Shown piece after piece: positions 1 to 6,267 of a stretch of DNA of 64,000 nt. The stretch's first letter is position 1; every line of letters begins with the position of its first letter. The stretch covers positions 1 to 64,000 of the forward strand of contig PGCO01000007.1 of NCBI GenBank assembly GCA_002786355.1, read 5' to 3'. A model generated the notes under the pieces. That model was not told the DNA's origin and made no database searches. It saw only the letters and a list, made by a program, of their open reading frames with translations. The translations under genes were made by a program, and so were the position numbers. Origin of the DNA: Sediminibacterium sp. FEMGT703S. GTDB taxonomy: Bacteria; Bacteroidota; Bacteroidia; Chitinophagales; Chitinophagaceae.

Positions 1-54
1 TAGAGCATCTGACTGTTAATCAGAGGGTCTCAGGTTCAAGTCCTGAAGGGGGAG
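1..54 (+). tRNA. tRNA-Asn (GTT), 5' end outside window
   Basis: The 3' part of a tRNA gene. An anticodon arm is visible with 5-bp stem at 8-12/20-24 and a 7-base loop holding GTT at 15-17, which reads Asn codons. The T arm is a 5-bp stem around TTCAAGT at about 30-46. The 3' acceptor strand is at 47-53 and the discriminator base is G54, as expected for Asn. CCA is not encoded. The acceptor 5' strand and most of the D arm lie before the window. Confidence 0.93.
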
Positions 55-66
55 CGATAAAAATAC

Positions 67-95
67 AAAAGCCATCAGAAATGATGGCTTTTTCT
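67..95 (+). terminator. Rho-independent terminator after tRNA-Asn
   Basis: A perfect 11-bp stem (67-77 with 82-92) closes a GAAA tetraloop and runs into a T-rich tract. It sits 12 bases after the tRNA end and should stop the tRNA transcript. Confidence 0.88.
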
Positions 96-145
96 TTGTC
101 TATCAGCGAGTTAGGCTAGTTGCATCTTTTGGTTATATTTACTTT

Positions 146-640
146 ATGAAAAACATCTTATTCGCAACTGCGTTTTTGTTCCTGTGTTTATCTTTAAAAG
201 CACAATCAGTCCAAGTCAAAGATTTATCAAGTTCAGTTGGGGCCTGGGAAGGGAAATTAACCTATTTGGATTATACTTCAGGAAAACCATTTACAATGCT
301 AGCCAATATCAAAATTGGTTTAACTGCAGATAATGTGGGCTATGTAATGAGTTATGAATACCCGAAAGAAGCCCAAGCTAACTCAAGGGATACCACATTT
401 ATTGTTCGAAACCATTTTGGCAAAGACAAAATTGTTGAATTTAAGAAAGATTTAGACGGCGGTTATAAAATGATTACCGAAGTAGTTGGGAATGATGGTA
501 ATGAAAATAAGAAGGCTGTTTTAAGACACACTTATTTTTTAAAATCGAATACCTATTCAATAATTAAAGATGTGAAATTTGAGGGTACGGATAAGTGGAT
601 TAAAAGGAATGAATATATACTTAATAGACCAGGAAACTAA
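146..640 (+). CDS. Secreted protein of unknown function, 164 aa
   Basis: A signal peptide is visible (Lys-Asn start, hydrophobic core at about residues 4-17, cleavage likely after KAQ at 18-20). The mature part has a WEG motif near residue 34 and alternating hydrophobic/polar stretches that suggest a beta-rich, lipocalin-like fold, but I do not recognise the family. It is exported to the periplasm or outer surface. It is monocistronic-looking, 50 bases after the tRNA terminator, and is followed by unrelated small genes on the same strand. The ATG start is the only sensible one because the signal peptide begins there. Confidence 0.8.
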   Translation: MKNILFATAFLFLCLSLKAQSVQVKDLSSSVGAWEGKLTYLDYTSGKPFTMLANIKIGLTADNVGYVMSYEYPKEAQANSRDTTFIVRNHFGKDKIVEFKKDLDGGYKMITEVVGNDGNENKKAVLRHTYFLKSNTYSIIKDVKFEGTDKWIKRNEYILNRPGN

Positions 641-746
641 TTTCCTAATAGCCACATACTCAATCATCGTATTATAGTTGCATCTTTCGTCTGCAAGAGT
701 GCTGCATTTTTTAATTTTTCTTTAATTAGATTTAGTGAAAAATAGA

Positions 747-1085
747 ATGATTAACTACAATCATAAGTCATTTCGACCTATTCAAAATACCGATAACGGT
801 GAAACATCATCAGAAACCCTATTTTATTACAAACAAGAAGGCAATATCATTTCTTCTGAATATAAAGGGGGTAAAATAATTTACGGCCATTTAATCGGAC
901 TTGTTAATGAAGAGGGTTCTATTGAAATGTGCTATCATCAAATCAATATCAACAACGAAATGATGACCGGCAAGTGCTTTTCAAAACCCGAAATATTAGT
1001 TAATGGCAAAATTCGTTTACACGAAACTTGGCAATGGACTTCCGGAGATTTTTCATCAGGCACTTCAATAATTGAAGAAATTTAA
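747..1085 (+). CDS. Small conserved cytosolic protein (often labelled n-acetylglutamate synthase-like), 112 aa
   Basis: No signal peptide or membrane segment. It begins MINYN and carries ENGETSSETLF-like and GGKIIYGHLIGLV motifs, ending in a HETWQWTSGD stretch. From memory, Bacteroidota homologues are annotated n-acetylglutamate synthase, but nothing in the sequence shows such activity, and it lacks a GNAT acetyl-CoA loop. A GTG at 735 would add four residues; ATG 747 matches the usual family start better. Its last codons overlap or abut the upstream region of the following acetyltransferase, so the two may be co-transcribed. Confidence 0.75.
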   Translation: MINYNHKSFRPIQNTDNGETSSETLFYYKQEGNIISSEYKGGKIIYGHLIGLVNEEGSIEMCYHQININNEMMTGKCFSKPEILVNGKIRLHETWQWTSGDFSSGTSIIEEI

Positions 1086-1116
1086 CCCCTTAATTTCCGT
1101 TTTTATGAATACTACA

Positions 1117-1677
1117 ATGATTGAAGTGACAAGAGTATCAAGCCCAACTGAAATAATTGGCATCAGAGATTTACAAGCCTTGAATTTAAAGCAGAACATA
1201 ACTGCAGAAGAAGCTATTGACCAGGGTTTCCTTACTGCTGCCTTTACAATCAAATATTTGGAGGAGATGAATGCAGTTTCTCCTTCCATTATTGCAAAAG
1301 ATGGCGACAAAGTTGTTGGTTATGCGCTTGTTGCAACAAAAGATATTAGAAATGGGCACGACCTTGTAGAAGGTCTATTTGACGCTATTGATAAATCTGA
1401 ATACAATGGAAAATTACTAAAGGATGTTAACTATGTAGTTGTTGGGCAATTGTGTGTAGCAAAAGAATACCGTGGACAAGACTTGGTGCAAAAACTATAC
1501 GGCCATTTCAGGGATTGTCTTTCAAAAGAATTTACTTACCTCATTACGGATATAGCTCAAGCAAATACCCGTTCTCTCAAAGCGCATCAAAAAAGAGGAT
1601 TTCAAGTCATCAATGAATTGATGTATGGTGGTTTTGGATGGGATATTGTTTTGTGGGATTGGAATGCAGCAGATTAA
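1117..1677 (+). CDS. GNAT-family N-acetyltransferase, 186 aa
   Basis: A predicted acetyl-CoA-dependent N-acyltransferase; substrate unknown. The central beta strand VVVGQLCVAKEYRGQDLVQKLY carries the acetyl-CoA pyrophosphate loop (YRGQDL, the Q/RxxGxG/A equivalent), followed by the ANTRSLKAHQKRGF segment typical of GNAT motif B. Possible starts are TTG 1072, ATG 1105 and ATG 1117; I chose 1117 because MIEV is followed directly by the first conserved strand. TTG 1072 would overlap the upstream gene by 14 bases. It belongs to the small accessory block between the tRNA and the glycosidase locus. Confidence 0.85.
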   Translation: MIEVTRVSSPTEIIGIRDLQALNLKQNITAEEAIDQGFLTAAFTIKYLEEMNAVSPSIIAKDGDKVVGYALVATKDIRNGHDLVEGLFDAIDKSEYNGKLLKDVNYVVVGQLCVAKEYRGQDLVQKLYGHFRDCLSKEFTYLITDIAQANTRSLKAHQKRGFQVINELMYGGFGWDIVLWDWNAAD

Positions 1678-1784
1678 CATCTATTTCAAGAATACATTAG
1701 TTTCCTAATAAAAAGGTTATACTTTTAAAGTGTATCTATAGAGCAACAAACTAAATAATCGAATAGTTATTCATTATAAAAAAT

Positions 1785-2306
1785 ATGATCTATAAAGCGC
1801 TATTATTAGTCGTCATTATTTGCAGTGGAAGCAAAAAAGGAATTAGTCAAAAAACATCTCCAAAAAAAATTCAATACGCATGTTCTCCCTGCGGGATAAG
1901 TTGTGACAATAAGGTATTTGACGGTCCGGGGCAATGCACTGGTTGTAAAATGAAATTGGTTGATAAAAAATCAATCATTCATAGATCCGTTTCACCCTCG
2001 GATTTATCAAGATTCTTAAAATCAACTAAAAATTTGATGGTTTTAGATGTTAGAACAAAGGGGGAATTTGAAGGTCACGGAGAACCTGATTTTGGAACAT
2101 TAAAAAATTCTGTAAATATTCCTATTGACGATTTAGAGAAGGGAGGATATAAAAGCTTAGATAAAAATAAGACCATATTGGTTTATTGTTCTCATTCTCA
2201 TAGGAGCTCAAGAGTAAGTTATCTTTTGACTCAAAATGGATTTAAGAATGTCGTGAATTTATCGGGCGGAATGAGTGAAGTAAGAGACCAATCGGTTCGA
2301 AAATAA
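1785..2306 (+). CDS. Exported rhodanese with N-terminal heavy-metal-binding domain, 173 aa
   Basis: A short hydrophobic N-terminus (residues 5-15) suggests export. Residues 31-60 hold four to five cysteines (YACSPCG, SCD, CTGCKMKL) in the pattern of the small heavy-metal-binding domain that precedes CusB-type and YHS-type proteins. Residues 68-170 are a rhodanese domain: LDVRTKGEF (residues 87-95), the active-site Cys135 in the loop CSHSHRS, and the final GFKNVVNLSGGM. It probably transfers sulfane sulfur or handles metal-thiolates outside the cytoplasm. The next gene starts 10 bases downstream, so the two are likely one transcript. Confidence 0.85.
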   Translation: MIYKALLLVVIICSGSKKGISQKTSPKKIQYACSPCGISCDNKVFDGPGQCTGCKMKLVDKKSIIHRSVSPSDLSRFLKSTKNLMVLDVRTKGEFEGHGEPDFGTLKNSVNIPIDDLEKGGYKSLDKNKTILVYCSHSHRSSRVSYLLTQNGFKNVVNLSGGMSEVRDQSVRK

Positions 2307-2316
2307 ACTATTATCA

Positions 2317-2790
2317 ATGAAAAAAACACTCCTGATTTTACTGCCTTTTTTGATTTGTACAAGTGTTTTTGCACAAAATCAAAATGAAAAAAAAGTTGCC
2401 ACAACGCAAATAGAACTTTACAATAAAATAGCCCAATTGGATAGCGCCTTGTTCGCGGCATACAATTCAAAGGATTTGAAATTGATGAAAACTTTTTTTA
2501 CCAAAGACCTTGAATGGTATCAAGACAATGGTGGATTAATTCACTTTGAAAAAGTCTTTGCCAATTTCCAATCAATCTTCAACAGAGACTACGACCTTAA
2601 GAGAAATCTACTCAAAGAAACTTTAGAAGTACACCCAATTGAAGGATACGGTGCTATAGAAATTGGACAACATCAATTCAAACATATTGAAAACGGAAAG
2701 CTCGAAGTAGGCACGTTTAAATTTTTAATGATTTGGAAAAATGATCAAGGTAGTTGGAAAATAGCTAGAGTTATTAGTTATGACCACTAA
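2317..2790 (+). CDS. Secreted DUF4440 / SnoaL-like (NTF2-fold) protein, 157 aa
   Basis: Signal peptide at residues 1-20, ending VFAQ. The mature part follows the DUF4440 plan: a helix with LDSALFAAYNSKDLKLM, then FFTKDLEWYQDNGG, a middle section, and the closing FLMIWKNDQGSWKIARVISYDH strand. NTF2-fold proteins of this kind bind small molecules or act as isomerase-like enzymes, but many have no known reaction. It lies 10 bases after the rhodanese gene and is probably co-transcribed. The next gene downstream is convergent. Confidence 0.88.
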   Translation: MKKTLLILLPFLICTSVFAQNQNEKKVATTQIELYNKIAQLDSALFAAYNSKDLKLMKTFFTKDLEWYQDNGGLIHFEKVFANFQSIFNRDYDLKRNLLKETLEVHPIEGYGAIEIGQHQFKHIENGKLEVGTFKFLMIWKNDQGSWKIARVISYDH

Positions 2791-2823
2791 TACACAAGCA
2801 TGAGGGTGATAACGGTATGGTAT

Positions 2824-3576
2824 TTAAAACGTTTCTCCAATACCCTCTTTAAGTAACTTATAATATTCTTTCTTTTTAAAACTATACAAGAATGGTGCTT
2901 TGTGGGCGGCTCCTGTAAACTGCTTTTCTTTTTTTTCTAAGATACCCAATGATAAAATTTTACGATTAAAATTTGGGCGATCTAATTTTTTTCCTAAAAT
3001 GGTCTCATAAATCAATTGCAAACTTTTCAATGGAAAACTAGATGGCAATAGATTTAGACCAATTGGTTGAAAATTAAGATGCTGTCGCATGGCTATTAAT
3101 GCCCCTTCAATAATTGCTTGATGATCAAAAATTAATCTTGGAAGTTGATCAATATCAAACCAATCACAAGCCAAAGAGAGGGGATCTGGTATGGGTTTTA
3201 CCTTTTCAAATTCAACCAATGCATAATAGCCGATTGTAATAAATCTTTGCAGAAACCATTGATTCAATGTTTCATCTAAATCCATCGACTTTACCAACCC
3301 TTTGACTAACTGGGCACTTGACCGTTTTGGATCTCCAAAAACGCTGAATTGTTGTAAATACACTTTGTGCAGCCCCGTTCTGTCGAACAAAACCCTTTCT
3401 GCTGCTGCATCTACCGACTCTGTTTTCAATACATATCCACCCGGTAACATCCAATGCTTCTGGTCTTTACAGGCCAGCAACAATACCTTTAATTGGTTAT
3501 TGTGAAAACCAAAAATCACGTTATCAACCGATAAACCCGGTATAAATGATGCAGTATCCAAATCGTTGATATCCAT
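2824..3576 (-). CDS. NrtR/AraR-type regulator: degenerate NUDIX domain plus winged helix, 250 aa
   Basis: Residues 15-150 are a NUDIX fold. The NUDIX box starts correctly (G47, E53) but its catalytic half reads RVLFDRTGL (61-69) instead of REUXEEXGU, so the metal-binding glutamates are replaced by V, D and R. Loss of catalysis with an added C-terminal winged helix (about 165-245, SLQLIYETILGKKLDRPNFNRKIL) is the hallmark of NrtR-family regulators, which in Bacteroidota often sense sugars. It is divergent from a secreted beta-glucosidase, and an imperfect palindrome lies between the two genes, so it probably controls that gene and itself. The exact effector is unknown; an arabinose, xylose or glucoside derivative is plausible. 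Confidence 0.88.
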   Translation of the reverse strand: MDINDLDTASFIPGLSVDNVIFGFHNNQLKVLLLACKDQKHWMLPGGYVLKTESVDAAAERVLFDRTGLHKVYLQQFSVFGDPKRSSAQLVKGLVKSMDLDETLNQWFLQRFITIGYYALVEFEKVKPIPDPLSLACDWFDIDQLPRLIFDHQAIIEGALIAMRQHLNFQPIGLNLLPSSFPLKSLQLIYETILGKKLDRPNFNRKILSLGILEKKEKQFTGAAHKAPFLYSFKKKEYYKLLKEGIGETF

Positions 3577-3625
3577 AATTCTCTCTAAGAACGGATTTTT
3601 TGTGAAGCAAACAAAAAAGAGTTAC

Positions 3626-3646
3626 ATTGTGTCAGTTTGACTCAAT
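3626..3646. promoter_or_regulatory. Candidate operator for the NUDIX-type regulator
   Basis: Inverted repeat with 9-base arms (3626-3634 ATTGTGTCA and 3638-3646 TGACTCAAT), one mismatch, and a GTT spacer. It is centred in the divergent region, 50 bases from the regulator start and 28 from the glycosidase start, and covers the TTTG of the predicted glycosidase promoter, the position expected for a repressor site. Assignment to this regulator is inference from location. Confidence 0.55.
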
Positions 3647-3668
3647 AAAGATAACCAATTAACTTTTG
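3636..3668 (+). promoter_or_regulatory. Bacteroidota-type promoter of the GH3 gene
   Basis: TTTG at 3636-3639 and TAACTTTTG at 3660-3668, separated by 20 bases; the second box is one base longer than consensus TAnnTTTG. Transcription would start close to the ATG at 3674, so the mRNA would have almost no leader. Confidence 0.5.
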
Positions 3669-3673
3669 CTTTT

Positions 3674-6025
3674 ATGAAAATCAATCTGATTCACATTAGT
3701 TTATTGCTAGGGCTTAGTTTAAGCACGAATGCTGGTAAGGCCCAATCAAACGTTCCTCAATTGGGCAAAAGCCCAGTTAGTGAAGTAGTTAAAGCAATGA
3801 CTTTAGAAGAGAAAGTACATTTGGTCATTGGTCAGGGCATGTATGTGCCTGGCATGCCAATGCCGGGATCAGGTCTTCCGCCAACCGAAGCTCAAAAAAG
3901 AGTAACCGGAGCCGCTGGAACTACAGGCGCTATTCCTCGCTTAAATATTCCTGGCTTAGTGGTTTGTGACGGGCCTGCTGGAATTCATGCATTCAATGGC
4001 GGTAAGAGCAGGCTGTATTACGCTACAGCTTGGCCAATTGGCACTTTATTGGCCTCAAGTTGGGATACTGCTTTGGTCAGAAAAGTGGGTGTTGCTTTAG
4101 GTGCTGAAGCCAAAGAGTTTGGGATTGATGTATTGCTTGGGCCTGGCATGAATATTCATCGCAATCCCTTAGGCGCTAGAAATTTTGAATACTATTCTGA
4201 AGATCCTGTTATAACCGGAGAAATTGCTGCTGCCATGATTAATGGCATTCAACACAGTGGTGTAGGCACTTCTGCCAAACACTTTTTTGCCAATAACCAA
4301 GAAACCAATAGAAACTCGGTTAATACCATCATCAGCGAAAGAGCCATGCGCGAAATATATTTAAAAGGATGGCAAATTGCAGTGAAAGCATCTAACCCTT
4401 GGACCATTATGAGTTCATATAACTTAGTGAATGGACCTTATACTTCTGAAAATCCTGAATTGCTTCGCACTATTTTAAAAGACGAATGGGGATTTAAAGG
4501 TTTTGTGATGACGGATTGGTTTGGTGGTAAAAATGCGGTGGCCCAACAAATTGCTGGCAATCATTTGGTAATGCCAGGATTGCCCAATCAGAAAAAAGAC
4601 ATTATAGATGCTGTTAAAAACAAACAGTTAGATGAAGCCGTCTTAGATATGAACGTCACCGATATACTCAATATAATTTTGAAAACTCCGGTGTTTAAAG
4701 GATATAAGTTCAGCGATAATCCACCCTTAACTGAAAACGCACAATTGTCTAGGGAAGCTGCGGCTGAAAGTATGGTTTTATTAAAGAATCAAGGCAATGC
4801 TTTACCCATAAAAGCAGAAAGCAAACTGGCTGTGTTTGGAAATAATCAAGTGGATTTGGTAGCTGGTGGAACTGGCAGTGGTGATGTAACAAAAATGTAT
4901 ATTGTTCCATTAGCAGATGGATTGTTCAAAGCTGGTTATCAGATCAACCCAAGTTTATACAGTGCTTACGCTAATTATATAAAAAGCGAAAAAGCAAAAC
5001 AACCAAAGCGTTCATCTTTGGCTGATTTAATGAGTCCAATTACCCCTATTCAAGAAATGTCTATTTCTATTGCGGCAATTAAAAAAGCTGCTGCGGCTTC
5101 TTCAATAGCAATCATTGCGATTGGCAGAAATGCTGGTGAAGGCAATGATCGAAAAGAGAAAGACGATTACTATCTCACTGAAAAAGAACTGAAACTCATT
5201 GCTGATGTATCATCTGTATTTCATCAACAAAACAAAAAAGTGGTAGTGACTTTAAATATTGGTGGCGTCGTTGATGTGGCGCAATGGCGTGATAAAGTAG
5301 ATGCCATTCTTTTGGCTTGGCAGCCTGGTCTTGAAGGCGGTAATGCAATTGCTGATGTCATTTCTGGAAAAGTCAATCCATCTGGGAAATTAGCTACAAC
5401 TTTTCCGGCCAAATATGCAGATGATTACAGCGCAAAAAATTTCCCCGGCAAAGAAATTCCGGGCTCAGAAAAACCTGGTTTGTTTGGTCAAAAACAGGTT
5501 GACGCTGAAGTGATTTATGAAGAAGGTATTTATGTTGGCTATCGCTATTTCAGCAGCTTTAAAATACCTACAGCATATCCATTCGGATACGGATTGTCTT
5601 ACACAAATTTTTCTTTGAGCAATTTAAAAATGAGCCAAGCTGTTTTGAACAACAAGATTGATGTTCAATTAACCGTTACAAACACTGGTAAAGTTGCAGG
5701 GAAGGAAGTGGTACAAATGTATATAACGGCTCCAAAAAGCAATTTAGATAAACCCGCTGTTGAACTTAAAGCTTTTGCCAAAACCAAACTGTTGAAACCA
5801 GGTGAATCACAATTGGTTGAATTCACTATTTCTGCGAATGAATTGAGTTCGTTTAATACTGAAGCATCCGCATTTATTGCTGAAGCAGGTGACTATACGA
5901 TTAAGTTTGGGCATGCTGAAGCAGCTTTGATATCTGGCAGTTTCAAATTACCCAATAATGTAGTGGTAGAAAAAGTGAATAAAGTGCTTGTACCAAAAAT
6001 GACCATTAAGGAATTAAGAAAATAG
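3674..6025 (+). CDS. Secreted glycoside hydrolase family 3 beta-glucosidase, 783 aa
   Basis: Signal peptide at residues 1-24 (ends GKAQ). The GH3 N-terminal barrel follows; the nucleophile is Asp281 in the MTDWFGG motif, and the substrate-binding KHFFANNQE motif is at 202-210. The GH3 C-terminal domain carries GEGNDR with Glu489 as the probable acid/base. A fibronectin-III-like domain ends the protein (about 660-765). It should release glucose or related sugars from beta-linked oligosaccharides or glycosides in the periplasm. Its divergent neighbour is a NUDIX-type sugar regulator, with an operator between them, so sugar-controlled expression is likely. A strong terminator follows. Confidence 0.93.
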   Translation: MKINLIHISLLLGLSLSTNAGKAQSNVPQLGKSPVSEVVKAMTLEEKVHLVIGQGMYVPGMPMPGSGLPPTEAQKRVTGAAGTTGAIPRLNIPGLVVCDGPAGIHAFNGGKSRLYYATAWPIGTLLASSWDTALVRKVGVALGAEAKEFGIDVLLGPGMNIHRNPLGARNFEYYSEDPVITGEIAAAMINGIQHSGVGTSAKHFFANNQETNRNSVNTIISERAMREIYLKGWQIAVKASNPWTIMSSYNLVNGPYTSENPELLRTILKDEWGFKGFVMTDWFGGKNAVAQQIAGNHLVMPGLPNQKKDIIDAVKNKQLDEAVLDMNVTDILNIILKTPVFKGYKFSDNPPLTENAQLSREAAAESMVLLKNQGNALPIKAESKLAVFGNNQVDLVAGGTGSGDVTKMYIVPLADGLFKAGYQINPSLYSAYANYIKSEKAKQPKRSSLADLMSPITPIQEMSISIAAIKKAAAASSIAIIAIGRNAGEGNDRKEKDDYYLTEKELKLIADVSSVFHQQNKKVVVTLNIGGVVDVAQWRDKVDAILLAWQPGLEGGNAIADVISGKVNPSGKLATTFPAKYADDYSAKNFPGKEIPGSEKPGLFGQKQVDAEVIYEEGIYVGYRYFSSFKIPTAYPFGYGLSYTNFSLSNLKMSQAVLNNKIDVQLTVTNTGKVAGKEVVQMYITAPKSNLDKPAVELKAFAKTKLLKPGESQLVEFTISANELSSFNTEASAFIAEAGDYTIKFGHAEAALISGSFKLPNNVVVEKVNKVLVPKMTIKELRK

Positions 6026-6046
6026 TTCTACCCCCCCCATCCAGTT

Positions 6047-6079
6047 AAGGGCTATTCAATCTTGAATGGCCCTTTTTTA
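6047..6079 (+). terminator. Terminator of the GH3 gene
   Basis: An 11-bp stem (6049-6059 with 6062-6072, one G-T pair; innermost pairs open to make the loop) is followed by six Ts. It begins 24 bases after the stop codon. A run of eight Cs (6031-6038) lies just before it. Confidence 0.88.
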
Positions 6080-6154
6080 TACAAACAAAAGCACAAGAGT
6101 CAATACAATCCCTGCAAGCGTAAACAAAACACCTTGATTGAATATTTAATTTTC

Positions 6155-6194
6155 AGAATCGGGAAAATGTTTACGAATTATTTTTCCTGATTTC
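6155..6194 (+). promoter_or_regulatory. Imperfect hairpin upstream of the TonB receptor gene
   Basis: A 13-bp stem (6155-6167 with 6182-6194, one G-T pair) encloses a 14-base loop. It lies about 75 bases before the receptor start. It matches no riboswitch that I can recognise. It may be an operator-like inverted repeat or part of a structured leader. Confidence 0.35.
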
Positions 6195-6234
6195 GTTAAT
6201 CTGTTTTCCATATTCATAAACAGCCAAATACATA

Positions 6235-6257
6235 TTAGGGCCAACTTGCGGCCCTAA
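6235..6257 (+). promoter_or_regulatory. GC-rich leader hairpin next to the TonB receptor start codon
   Basis: A perfect 8-bp stem (6235-6242 TTAGGGCC with 6250-6257) with a 7-base loop, followed by AGTTTTT and then the ATG at 6268. Its shape is that of an attenuator or a translation-blocking hairpin. Function is inferred from shape and place only. Confidence 0.45.
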
Positions 6258-6267
6258 AGTTTTTGAA

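Noticed and set aside
1..2823. tRNA-linked integrated element with attachment repeats
   Set aside because: No integrase gene and no second copy of the tRNA 3' end was found around 2790-2823; only the accessory character of the genes remains.
6031..6038. Run of eight Cs as a phase-variation tract
   Set aside because: It lies after the stop codon of the GH3 gene and before its terminator, so slippage would not alter any protein.
6080..6267. Cobalamin or TPP riboswitch before the TonB receptor
   Set aside because: The conserved boxes of these classes are not present; only simple hairpins are seen.
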